DNA of 64,000 nt, from contig CM018038.1 in NCBI GenBank assembly GCA_008638375.1, positions 28,556,753 through 28,620,752 on the forward strand. The letters run 5' to 3'. Made by a program: the position numbers and the translations under genes. Below are positions 1 through 10,157 of this stretch, one piece after another. Source of the DNA: Nyssa sinensis (Eukaryota > Streptophyta > Magnoliopsida > Cornales > Nyssaceae). A model generated the notes under the pieces. That model was not told where the DNA came from. It saw only the letters and a list, made by a program, of their open reading frames with translations, and ran no database searches. Numbering within the stretch: the first letter of the stretch is position 1; each line of letters begins with the position of its first letter.

Positions 1-198
1 ACTTTCAAGATACATTTTAAAAAATACTAAATAATAGATACAACAAATTCTTTAATAAAAAAATAACATTTTTTTTTTTATCTAGAATGCCTAAAAATTA
101 AATTTTTACTTTATAAAATGTTTTTATTTTTTGGGATTGAAAATTTTATTTTATATATTTTTTAATATGTTTTTTTTCTAAAATGTATCTTGAAAGTC
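1..198. mobile_element. Hairpin MITE, left end just outside window
   Basis: The first ~20 bases (ACTTTCAAGATACATTTTA) are the reverse complement of the bases ending at 197 (AAAATGTATCTTGAAAGT), so the segment is a terminal inverted repeat unit of about 200 bp with an AT-rich interior. The extra C at 198 implies that the left partner base is at position 0, outside the window. There is no coding capacity. The superfamily and target-site duplication cannot be decided because the left flank is missing. Confidence 0.65.
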
Positions 199-1637
199 AT
201 TTTAGTATAATCAATAATATTTTTTAACGGTATTAAAATAAAAGTTAACAATTAATTTTTTTTGTATTAAACATTTCGTTTTTAGACTTTTTAGATAGAA
301 AAAATGTATTATAGATTTTTTGAATTGAAAAAATTATTTTAGGGACTTTTTAATATTTTTATTCATAAGCTTTTTTCTCATCATAATTTCTTATTTATAA
401 ATAAATAAATTTGACCATTTAAGATTCATATTTTAATAATATATATATATTAATTAATAGTTTTTTTTTATAAGTCAACCTTACATGATAGTAAATAATT
501 AATAGTTTTGATGTTAAATAATTCCCATTTTAAAAAAAAAAAAGTCTCTATTGTATAATTGTAGTATTAATTATCAGAATAAAAAATACATCATGTATAT
601 TATATAAGAATTATTTAGTGACATTAATTTTAAATAATAAAAAGAAGACTAGGAGTTTTTTTTTTATAACTTAAATTGAACATAATATATATTCTTTATG
701 AAAAAGGTTCATTTGTCTTGAATATATGTAAACATATTCTATTTTTAAATAAAATCTGTATAATTGGAAACAAATTTTTGCAAGGAAATTTTTCATTAAC
801 AAAATTATAGGGAAATTTATGACTAATAATTTTCAAGTCTCCCGATATTTTAAGTTATTATAAAGCCATTTATTTTAAAAATTAAGATTGTGCTCCCAAT
901 TTTTTTTTTTTATTTTTTCACAATAGCCCTTCTAAATTCTTATTTCACATTTTTATCCCCTAAGTTCATGATTTGTATTGCGATTCGTTAGCTAATTGAA
1001 TACTATTAAAAAAGAAATCAAAATGAATAGTTGTAAAAAATCATAAAATTGAAATTTAATAGAATGATGTCTCAATGTGTGATCACTCCCCCTTTACCCA
1101 TGATTACATCAAAAGTTTGTTGCCGACAGTTTCCTCAATGCCAGTTGAACGACTAAATTTGAAATAATTTTTTTTTATGAATCCGCGAGGATCAATTTAC
1201 GTGTATCAGATTAAGTCTCTCTTAAAACTAAATTTAAAATAATTTTTTTTTTATAAATCGGTAAAGACCAATATACACGTACTAGACTAAGTCTCTTTTC
1301 CCGTGACAGTCAAGTCCACTTTTTAAGCAATAGCTGTTATTTTTTCGTGACAGTCAGACCTATCTTTTAAGCAATAGCTGCCACGGATTCAACACAGAAA
1401 AGACTCGAACTCGAAACATTTAAATTTTATTCTCAACATCTTTACCAATTAGCCACATTCCTGAATAGTTAAATTCAAAATAATTAGAGCGATTTGTAAA
1501 CATGAAGGCGGTGGTTAACTCAGGACAATATGAAAAATATAAAAAGTAATTTTAATTGCTTCATTAATGGATATTAATGCGGCAACTAAAGCAAATATGA
1601 CTTAATATGGAAGTTAGTATTAGAAAGGAATTGATAA
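199..1637. other. AT-rich intergenic DNA with two diverged short duplications
   Basis: No ORF of interest is present. Between about 1148 and 1300 a ~75-bp unit occurs twice (each with 'AACTAAATTT..AAATAATTTTTTTT', then a 'GACCAAT/GATCAAT' block and 'AAGTCTCT'). It is followed by a ~45-bp unit that also occurs twice (GTGACAGTCA...TTTTAAGCAATAGCTG at about 1303-1335 and 1350-1380). The repeats are diverged, so they are old. The rest is poly-A/T and low-complexity sequence. Confidence 0.5.
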
Positions 1638-1803
1638 AACAATAATACTAGGGATCCCGCTTTTTTTTTTTTACCCATCTTGATCCCATCTCTTTTGTGC
1701 CATCTCACGGTGGACAAGACTTACCATTTATAGAATTCATCACGTGAGTTTCACTTATGTGAGAGGTATAGGATAAAAAGAAGATAAATCCCTAGCATTG
1801 TTC
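1638..1803. mobile_element. Small TIR element (MITE)
   Basis: The left end AACAATAATACTAGGGATCC pairs with the right end AAATCCCTAGCATTGTTC in inverted orientation, bounding ~165 bp with no coding potential. The CACGTG inside is probably incidental. The class is not determined and no clear target-site duplication was found. Confidence 0.55.
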
Positions 1804-2529
1804 TAAAAATGAATCTGCATCAATACATTTCAATATAAACCTTTAATAAAAATTAATTTGTACTAATAAACTTTTATACAAACCTCTTAGGCTACTTTGG
1901 TATGTTGAAATTGAATGATAAAGAAATATAATGGACTAAGAAATAACAAGAGGTAGGAGTAGAATAGTAATGATCATTCCTTCATTTCAATCCTTTGTTT
2001 GATAAGAATTCTAAATGATTAACAATAAGGGTAGATGCAAGGGTAGGCTGGGGTGAGCTATACACCCCCCAAACTCAAAAGAAAAAAAAAATGATATGTG
2101 AAATTTAAGTCATTTTTAAATTAGCCAATTCTTATTTGAACATAGCCCACCCCGAATTTTGGCTTCTAACTCAACTCTTTAATACTTAAAATCTCCATTT
2201 AAACTGTAACTTGCTCAAAGTTGTGGCCCAATTTTAATTTTATCTCGACCTTTTATCACTTAAGTTTTCATTTAATCTCAACCCATCTTAAGTTTTGGCC
2301 CACTTTTGATTCTAACTCGACACAACTTATTAACCATAATTTCTGTTAATCTCCTCATCATCTTTTTCTTTGATAGGAAAAAAATTCCTAGAAGTTTTTC
2401 CCTTATCATCTTTCTCTTTAAGAAAACAAATTTTGCATGTAAATTTTTTCTAATTTGAGAAAAAAAAAACTCTCCTTAAATTTCTCTCAAAAAAATTATA
2501 GCCCCCCTAAATTTTTAATAATAATAAAT
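1804..2529. other. AT-rich intergenic DNA
   Basis: No gene seen. A GTTTG-containing segment near 1893-1995 (CCTTTGTTTGATAAG) has a partial inverted partner near 3565-3590 (CTTATCAAACATAAG), which could be the two ends of an old element later filled with simple sequence. This is a weak suggestion only. Confidence 0.35.
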
Positions 2530-3520
2530 AAATATGTATGTATGTATGTGTATATTCATATATATATATATATATGTGTGTGTGTATGTGTATGCGTGTA
2601 TAGTTATAAATATATTTATTTATATAAATTTACTTAAAGTATACGTCAGTAACAATGGCAGACTTACAAGTAAGCCAAGGGGGGCTATGGCCCCCCAAAG
2701 ATTTGAAATTTGTATTTTTTTACCCCTATTTTTATACAAAATTTTAAAAAAACTAGAAGTTGTCCCTATAAATTTTTTCATATTTCTATATAAAGCCCTC
2801 TTAAATTTGAACTTTTATGTTTTATCCCCCTAACTCAGTGGGCTAGGTTCACCATTGTAGATAAATGTATTTATTTATATACGTTTTTTTTTGTTGGTGA
2901 AAAAAAAATTTTTTTTTTATTGATGTAACTTAGAGTGTACAAGAGATACAAATATTTATTTATTAATATACATACATATATTTATTTATTTTTATATACT
3001 TAATTATATATGTGTACTTAAGTATAAGATAAATAAATATATGTATGTATGTGTTTATATATATATATATATATTTATATTTATTTTTGTACATATTGTT
3101 TTGTGCATATATCTATTTATATGTGTATTTATATATATATATATATATGTAAATGTATTTGTATATGTATATGTATGTATTATATATTTATATATACATA
3201 TTTATTTATATGAATATTTATTTACATTTGTATTAAAGTAGATATATACATACATACGTGTAAATAAATTAATAATTTATTTATTTATATATGTGTATTT
3301 AATTATATATATGAATGTAAATGTATATAGTTATGCACTTGCATATTTATTAATTTATTTGTGTGTGTGCAATAATTATATATATGTATATATTTACGTG
3401 TGTATAGACATATTAATTTTCATATTTATTTATTTAATACATATATAAATATATTATACTTATTTTTTTATATATACATTATTTATGTATATTTTTATTT
3501 ACATATGTTCACATATTTTT
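2530..3520. repeat. About 1 kb of degenerate TA/TATG/TTTA simple sequence
   Basis: Dense runs of (TA)n, (TG)n, TATGTATG and TTTATTTA occur throughout, for example near 2556-2590, 3056-3075 and 3130-3150. The apparent ORFs here are Tyr/Ile/Val/Cys-rich translations of these repeats and are not genes. A non-repetitive island at 2652-2858 interrupts the tract. Confidence 0.85.
2652..2858. mobile_element. Candidate short TIR element inside the simple repeat
   Basis: An island starting ACAATGGCAGAC and ending TTCACCATTGT has short inverted ends (ACAATGG/CCATTGT) and an internal CCAAGGGGGGCTATGGCCCCCC motif region unlike the surrounding TA repeat. The TIRs are only about 8 bp and no target-site duplication is obvious, so this is tentative. 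Confidence 0.35.
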
Positions 3521-4060
3521 TAATGGGAATAAGCATTCATTTGTAGTGGTCATTTATATTAAATTTGTCTTATCAAACATAAGAATAGAATAGAGTTAAA
3601 AATGATTATTTCATTCCCGATTTTATTTATATCATCTCAATAAAGTATTTTTAAAATAGAACAAATTTAAGATTGAAACGTTTCATCTCAATAAAAAAAG
3701 GACATACAAGTTAATATTGAAATATGTAAAAAAATTATTAAATATGACAAAAACATAAAATAGTAGTAAAAAAAATAAAAAAATATTTAGGTTCATAGTA
3801 AATATTAATATTTTAAAATTTAAAAGTCTCGTTTTTGATGAATGATTTTAAGTCAAATGGCATACAAATTAATTTTGAATTTTCAAGTAGTTTTTGAAAA
3901 TAATTTTTTTTTTTTTTTTGTTAAGGACCACTAAAATTTGACTGTGAGGGTAAAAAGGTAAATTAAAATAAAAACAAATCACAGGCAGATTTTTAAATAA
4001 TAAATCAAAAAGGTGGCTGGTGCCTTATGAATTAAATTAAATTTATAAATTACTGATGCG
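3521..4060. other. AT-rich intergenic DNA upstream of eIF5
   Basis: No coding region or recognisable element. The segment is distal to the likely eIF5 core promoter and contains poly-A and poly-T runs. Confidence 0.5.
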
Positions 4061-4120
4061 TTGGCCCTAATTCCTCACGCGCAGGGTTTCCTTTGGCTCT
4101 CGTCCTATATTTCGTTGCTC

Positions 4121-4126
4121 TATAAA
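4121..4126 (+). promoter_or_regulatory. TATA box of eIF5
   Basis: CTCTATAAATTCG lies about 30 bp before a pyrimidine-rich start region (about 4145-4165) and 100 bp before a good splice donor at 4222. This matches the usual plant TATA-to-start spacing. The transcription start itself is inferred. Confidence 0.55.
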
Positions 4127-4188
4127 TTCGTGCTATTGCTTGTCGTCTTCGTCCATATTCATTCCGCATCCCCACTTAACCTAGAGGC

Positions 4189-4196
4189 TAGGGTTT
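4189..4196 (+). promoter_or_regulatory. telo-box (TAGGGTTT) in the first leader exon
   Basis: TAGGGTTT is the reverse complement of AAACCCTA, an element common near the 5' ends of plant genes for the translation apparatus. It sits in the non-coding first exon just before the splice donor, which fits a translation-factor gene. Functional importance is inferred. Confidence 0.5.
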
Positions 4197-4221
4197 TCAA
4201 TTGCTCTCAATCTCATCTAAG

Positions 4222-6281
4222 GTATCAACTCAACCCCAGATTCTCCTTTTACCTCTTTCAGTCCTCATTCGGCTTTTTATGCTTCAATTTCAATTTGATG
4301 GTTATCATCATCAGATTTTATCTGGAATCGATTCTCATAGATTTTCGAAATCGGCCTAAATCGTATATGTTGTTTTTGGGTTGGTTTCAAATTTGTGTTT
4401 TGATTTACGGATTCATTATAGATCTGTTGAGTTCGTGTATTTTTTATTGTATATAATTTTTTTTTTTATTGTTGTTATGCCATTTTGTTTGATTTCTATT
4501 TGAATTTGGGCTTGCTCGAAGATCTGGTTTTCTTTCTGTTTTATCGAATGAATTTTAATTGTTTTTGTTAGAATTATTGGGTTTCGATTAATCAGATTCG
4601 ATTGGAAGTCTAGATCCATAACTGAGTTTAGATTCGAATTAAGTTAATTTCTGATGAAATTAGGTACAAAATTTTGGATCGATATATTGAGTTGGTACTT
4701 ACCCCTTCAAATCTATAATTTTCGATGGGGTGGTTACCTGAATTTTCTTTCCTTAACTGATTAATAGTTTTAGAATTTAACTATGTTGTTTTATCGAATT
4801 GTATAGCTGATCCAATTAGTTGTACCAATTGGCATGTTTTTGTGTAAATTCGCCACACTGTTTCTGTCCCATGTGATGATGGTTGTTTTCTTCTTAATTT
4901 TATTTTAAATATAGTAGATCCAATGGAATCAGTTACGGCTTACCCATTGCAATTCTTCTAATTCATTAAGATAATAATGCTTTCTTTTTTTCAACAAATA
5001 TGTTCCTGATTAGGAGTGTATAATGTGATCTGTTTAATTTCTGGTAAATTTCCTTTGGCTGAAGCAATCCTTTTTCACATCTTTGTATATTTATTTGGTT
5101 AAATGAATCTTTTGAATTCACGTGCAATTCTTTTATTCTTTCTTTTCCAAGTTAGTCATTTTAGACCCTATCTCCTACCATTCGGATAGAGGTACAGCCT
5201 GACTATTCAAGCTTTGTGCACGAATTTGATTGGACGATGATAATGGGTGGCAGAAGTAATCTTAATATAGTGATGCAGATTACAATGGTCTAGTGGACAT
5301 GCCAAATGTCACAGAATTTATTTTGGTTAAAGTTGTATCTTTTTGTTTTCCTCATCCCATGAATTAATTAGTTCTAAGGATTTACCATTTTTTAACTTTT
5401 ACATAAATTTTTTATGGTTTGGTTATTAATTTGATTGATCGTAGATTTTTATGCTTGAATTGTTTATGATAATTTGTCTGATTGACTGGATTATATGTTC
5501 TGTTTTTGTCACTTGTGTGTAATTGTGTAAATTATGTAATGGCTACATATTATGAGGCACGGACACACTATTTTGGCAGAGACGTTTTGACGTGTTGTAC
5601 AAAAGAAAAAAAAGTGTAAATTTTGGACATGTTCCAGACACATTATTTACATGTTTTCATGTTTTTATTCTTTTTCTCTTCTCCTACTTAGTTTTTTTTG
5701 GTTATATATATACATACATATATATGTTCTATGTAATAATTAGTAAATTTGTTTTGAAACTTGAATCATGAATGTTAATGATTAAATGAAGTTCTTGAGT
5801 TTTTATTTCATGACTTTGTTATTTTAATATCTTAATAATATTTTTGTGATTTGTGTATTTTATATTAATTTTAATTGAAATAATGCTAAATTTTTATTAT
5901 ATGATAATATAAAAATTTAAAAATTTTATATATATTCAACGTGTTCCTGATGTATTCTAAAAACATGGAAATACATCTACTTCTGTTATTGAGATCCAAA
6001 CCATTTTCTTCCATTTAGAGCTTTTGTTATTATTTGTTTTGGAGGGGTGGTGGGAGGGTGGCGAGACTAGGCTTATTATTCCCTTGTTTAAGTGAGAATT
6101 TCCATCAGTTGATGAAATAATTTTTTTTTTTCTCTTCTTGGGTGACTTGAGATTTAGTGTTTTTTTGTGCTTTTATTCTGTTCAATTTATTACTTCATTG
6201 ATAATTGTGTGTTATGTGCAATCTTGAATTATGACTAACTTTATATGATCATTTCTAATTATGCCATTATTTTTGTTCCAG
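4222..6281 (+). other. 5'-UTR intron of eIF5 (about 2.06 kb)
   Basis: The donor is CTAAG|GTATCA at 4222 and the acceptor is TTTTGTTCCAG at 6271-6281, preceded by T-rich sequence. The interval is T-rich as plant introns are and contains no convincing ORF. Long first introns in the leader of plant housekeeping genes often raise expression; that role is inferred here. The predicted non-coding exon 1 (about 4150-4221) contains no ATG. Confidence 0.6.
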
Positions 6282-6354
6282 GAAATTGGCAGTTTAGGTC
6301 TGCAATATTTTGCAGTTAACCAAAGTGGAGGTCGTTAAGTTAGAAGCTTCTTTT

Positions 6355-6669
6355 ATGTCTGAACGGGCCTCTCTTTTTGTCACAATTGGGTTGTGTGGAG
6401 AGTATTGTCCTACACCGAGAAAAAAGAGTAGACATTTCTCTGATAAAGTCTGCTGCATGCATCTAGGGCCATTTTGGGGCTATAAGTTACACTGTCAGGG
6501 TTGTCAGTTTATGCGACCTTTTCCATTTGCAAGGAATTTATCCAATATCAAAGAAGATATCCTTGTTAAAAGAGACACCTGTGTACCCCTTTTGATAAAG
6601 TCCGATCTAGCATACATATTTTGTGGGAAAGATGGCTTTACAAAACATTGGAGCTGGAAACAAGGATGA
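6355..6669 (+). CDS. Upstream ORF overlapping the eIF5 start codon (104 codons)
   Basis: The first AUG of leader exon 2 (6355) opens a 104-codon frame that ends at TGA 6667-6669. It overlaps the eIF5 CDS by 38 nt in another frame. Its context is poor (T at -3, T at +4), whereas the eIF5 AUG has A at -3 and G at +4. The next two AUGs in the leader (6457, 6511) are in the same frame, and no AUG in another frame intervenes. The predicted peptide is Cys-rich (CGEYC, CC, HCQGC) and matches no family I recognise. Ribosomes using this frame terminate beyond the eIF5 start, so it should repress eIF5 unless scanning is leaky. Plant eIF5 is, as I recall, listed among genes with conserved-peptide uORFs; I could not check this. 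An alternative acceptor nearer the CDS would remove it. Confidence 0.55.
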   Translation: MSERASLFVTIGLCGEYCPTPRKKSRHFSDKVCCMHLGPFWGYKLHCQGCQFMRPFPFARNLSNIKEDILVKRDTCVPLLIKSDLAYIFCGKDGFTKHWSWKQG

Positions 6670-7978
6670 TGCCTTTTATAGGTATAAAATGCCCAAAATG
6701 ATAACAAAGATTGAAGGTCGAGGAAATGGCATCAAGACCAATGTCGTAAACATGGTTGATATTGCGAAGGCCTTGGGTAGGCCTGCCTCTTACACCACAA
6801 AGTATTTTGGCTGTGAGCTTGGAGCACAATCCAAATTCGATGAGAAGACGAGCACAGCCCATGTTAATGGGGCCCATGACACTGCAAAACTTGCCGGGCT
6901 TCTTGAAAACTTCATCAAGAAATATGTTCAGTGCTATGGTTGTGGAAATCCTGAAACTGAGATAATCATTACGAAGGCACAGATGATTACCCTCAAATGT
7001 GCAGCGTGTGGGTTTTTATCTGACGTTGATATGAGGGACAAGCTTACAGGTTTTATTCTCAAGAACCCTCCTGAGCAGAAGAAGGGATCAAAAGACAAGA
7101 AGGCAATGAGGAGGGCTGAGAAAGAGCGACTCAAGGAAGGGGAGGTCGCAGATGAGGAGCAGAAGAAACTGAAGAAAGAGACTGTGAAGAAGAAGGGATC
7201 CTCAGTCAGTTCCAAGGACGTGACTTCTAAAGCATCATCCAAGAAGAAAACCAATGTCTCTGACGAGGACCATTCACCTGCTGGCAGCCAGGCAGATGAG
7301 AATGAAGCAGTGGTAGCCAATGACGACGATGATGTACAGTGGCAGACCGATACTTCTGCTGAGGCAGCTAGGCAACGGATTCAGGAACAGCTTAATTCTG
7401 TTACAGCTGGGATGGTTATGCTTTCTACCAATGAAGAGAAGCCAAAGTTGGGTAAACAGTCTCCAGAACGTGAAGAGAAATCTAAGGTCAATGGACATGC
7501 AAATGGGGTAAACTCTAAAAATCCCCATGAGAGGCTTGTTGATGAGATTAAGGACTACCTCAAGAAGGGTTCCTCTGTGAGTCAACTCAAGTCCTTTTTG
7601 GGATCACTCTCTGGCACTTCTCAAGAGGTGATGGATGCGCTGTTTGAAGCTCTTTTTTCTGGTGTCGGAAAGGGGTTCTCTAAAGAGGTAGACAAGAAGA
7701 AGAACTACCTGGCAGCCTCTGCTGAGGAGGAGGGGTCACAGCTGGTTCTGTTACATGCTATTGAGGCTTTCTGTGGAAAAGCGAGCCCCGAGGCAGTAAA
7801 GGAGGTTGCGTTGGTTCTTAAAGTGCTTTACGACGATGATGTGCTGGAAGAAGCGTTTATAGTGGAGTGGTATGAGAAAGGCTCAAGTGGAGGTAATAAA
7901 GGCTCTAAGATCTGGAAGAATGTCGGGCCCTTCGTGGAGTGGCTCCAGAGTGCTGAGTCTGAATCTGAAGAGGAGTGA
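6632..7978 (+). CDS. eIF5: Eukaryotic translation initiation factor 5 (eIF5)
   Basis: The protein has 448 residues and is encoded without an intron. eIF5 is the GTPase-activating protein of the 43S/48S complex: it triggers GTP hydrolysis on eIF2 when the start codon is found and tethers eIF1, eIF2-beta and eIF3c. The N-terminal domain carries the FYRYKMP motif with the arginine finger at R17, then KIEGRGNGIKT, KALGRP and TKYFGCELGAQ. A zinc ribbon follows with C101-X2-C104-X18-C123-X2-C126 and the FILKNPPEQKK segment. Residues about 150-215 are a Lys-rich linker, about 215-240 is acidic with DDDVQWQTDTS, and about 300-448 is the W2/HEAT domain ending in the acidic EWLQSAESESEEE tail. Length and domain order match plant eIF5. 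The ATG at 6632 is chosen because it is the first AUG of this frame, has an optimal context, and precedes the conserved N-terminus. No breaks are seen. Confidence 0.97.
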   Translation: MALQNIGAGNKDDAFYRYKMPKMITKIEGRGNGIKTNVVNMVDIAKALGRPASYTTKYFGCELGAQSKFDEKTSTAHVNGAHDTAKLAGLLENFIKKYVQCYGCGNPETEIIITKAQMITLKCAACGFLSDVDMRDKLTGFILKNPPEQKKGSKDKKAMRRAEKERLKEGEVADEEQKKLKKETVKKKGSSVSSKDVTSKASSKKKTNVSDEDHSPAGSQADENEAVVANDDDDVQWQTDTSAEAARQRIQEQLNSVTAGMVMLSTNEEKPKLGKQSPEREEKSKVNGHANGVNSKNPHERLVDEIKDYLKKGSSVSQLKSFLGSLSGTSQEVMDALFEALFSGVGKGFSKEVDKKKNYLAASAEEEGSQLVLLHAIEAFCGKASPEAVKEVALVLKVLYDDDVLEEAFIVEWYEKGSSGGNKGSKIWKNVGPFVEWLQSAESESEEE

Positions 7979-8196
7979 ATCATTTTCTAGGCAGATAGGT
8001 GGCTGGTTTCTGAGCTTTATTACATGATTGGCTATGCACTTTTCAACTGTTGAGAGGTTCTGCATCTATTTACTACTAGTATTAGTGGTCTGGAACTGTT
8101 GCGTAATTGTGAGAAATAATGCTGTTGATTTGGGTCAGGTTGTCTGGGTATTATTATTAATGTTAAGGGGCAACTTGGGCTTTGTCACTGCCTTGA

Positions 8197-8202
8197 AATA
8201 AA
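8197..8202 (+). terminator. Polyadenylation signal AATAAA of eIF5
   Basis: AATAAA lies 219 bp after the stop codon, within a T/G-rich 3' UTR, and is followed by GGGGATATTCGG. It is the best canonical signal downstream of the gene. Confidence 0.55.
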
Positions 8203-8209
8203 GGGGATA

Positions 8210-9400
8210 TTCGGCCAGGTCTTTTGATGCCTGCCGTGTTTCCACTCTCTTTATTTCATTCTGTTTGTTTGTGTCATGTGGTTTGCTCAGTTTGTGTTAT
8301 TGTAATGGCTTTGATGACTCAATTGAATTTGCTGTGCTTATGTTTTTAATTAGATGACTGCTTATACTTTCTTATGTTTGTTTGTGTCATGTGGTTTGCT
8401 AACGTGTTGGTTTTTTTTTTTGTAAACAAATTTACACAACCTGAAAGTAATATTTGAGCATGTTGCCAAAAGCTCAATACAATTAATAACAATGGAGAAT
8501 TTTCTAAATTTTTGTGCAACTGTAAAATTTTATGTTTTTGTTGGAATTAGCTTTTTACTAAAAAAAAAATGTAAAATATTACACTTTTATTAAGATGAAA
8601 TTTTATTAAAAATAAATTTATAAATTTTAAGTTATTGAATTTTAAAGTCATGCAAAACTTTCTTTTTTCTAAATTTTATTGAATAATTAAAGGATTTTAT
8701 GGGTTAATATGTTTTGTCTTGGAATAGATGATAATTTTGATACTTTTCATAGATTATTATTAGCTGTACGACCCTAATAATAATTGGATTCATCCAGTTT
8801 TCTTGTATTTTTTGGTAGGTACTCTTTCTTGTATTTTTAATTGTGTCTAAATATTGCAAGTCTTTTTGAATTATTACTTTTTTAGGGATATGAAAGCATA
8901 ATGTTCCACTTAAACACTTTATTTCTCGTGGGTGGTTAAGATGATGGACTGAGTTAGTTAGTGATTTCTACAAGGAACAAGATTTACATGTTAGATAATT
9001 AAGGGTAGGGAAAAAGTAGAGGCAAACTAGTATGAAAGAGAGATTCTTGGGGAGTGTGGGATGCAAGGTATGGGTGCATATCGAGATCTCAATAAAAAAT
9101 GATGATGATAGTACAATACCCAATGTACTCTTCAACGATAGGAAATGATAATTGAAACCACTGTAAGGAACATAATGTCACACTTTTATCATTGTTCATA
9201 ATGACATAAGCACATTATTTATAGTAGTCCTAACACATAAATTGGTTAGGAAGTGATGTCATTAGTTACAAACTAACATATTGTTCTTCGGAATCCATAA
9301 TAGGAATGTAGGAGAAAGTGATGAAAGATTTAAGGAATCTTATTAGAACCTTTCTATTTTAAAAGGTCCAAGCTATGCCACAAATGGATGATATGATGAA
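8210..9400. other. Intergenic DNA downstream of eIF5
   Basis: No gene seen. A ~25-bp sequence, TTTGTTTGTGTCATGTGGTT plus GCT, occurs twice (about 8260 and about 8376), a direct repeat about 115 bp apart. The remainder is AT-rich with T and A runs. Confidence 0.4.
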
Positions 9401-10157
9401 CACATTAGAGAACCCAATAGTTTAGCTTTCGTGCCACAAAACTTTGGGTATCTTGATAGTAGGTCTATGACACATGAACGTCATTTTCTGTTTAAAGCAA
9501 TATCAACAACAATATATATCTAATGTGTGCACAACTCAATTAAAAATCAAGTGTTCAACATTCAATATGTACAAGTCCACAACACAATCCACATTATCCA
9601 TACGTATATCATCCATTAATATAATCAATGTAACACAACTATGCTCTATGTGTGCACATTTTCATGAATGCGTTATGCTGTGCTTTATAATTTTATATTC
9701 ATGTTCTAACGCATGTAGTTCCCTCGTTAAGTCCATCCTAAACCCAGTGGGACTACATACTTAATACCTTAGGTGCTGTCATTTTTAGGCTACTGACCTA
9801 CTAGGAATAAGCAACCTCCTGCATGGGTTTAAGGCTTGTAGTTGAAGGGAGACACTGTTCCCAACAATAAGGATCTGGGTAATAAGGATAATCACAATCC
9901 ATCTTTGATTATTCTATCTAATGGTCCTATTGAGGTATCATTCTATCTCATACTATATTAATATATTCCGTCGCTGCAAGGTAAAATGTGTAAAACTCAA
10001 ATGCATAATATGAACATTCATTCACATTTCAAGGAATAGAATAACAAAATTCATATATCATCATATTTATAGTACACATATAGCAGAATGCCTACAACAG
10101 TCAAATCATGAAGATCCTATAATAAGCATGTAGTAATAGTCAATTAATGTATAATTG
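9401..10157 (-). other. LTR-like non-coding block, probably minus orientation
   Basis: On the minus strand this interval has the composition and phrase order of the long Ty3/gypsy LTRs found elsewhere in the window (promoter-distal, non-coding, 'CCCACTGGGTTTAGG'-type segments). No PBS or TG...CA ends are visible. It is called by resemblance only. Confidence 0.3.

Noticed and set aside
2455..3241. Open frames of 60-99 codons rich in Tyr, Ile, Val and Cys
   Set aside because: They are translations of TA/TG simple repeats with no family resemblance.
4061..4456. 131-codon frame across the eIF5 promoter, exon 1 and intron start
   Set aside because: It has no ATG start at its 5' end, crosses the TATA box and splice donor, and resembles no protein.
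6934..7585. Antisense frames inside eIF5
   Set aside because: They are shadows of the Lys/Glu-rich eIF5 coding strand.
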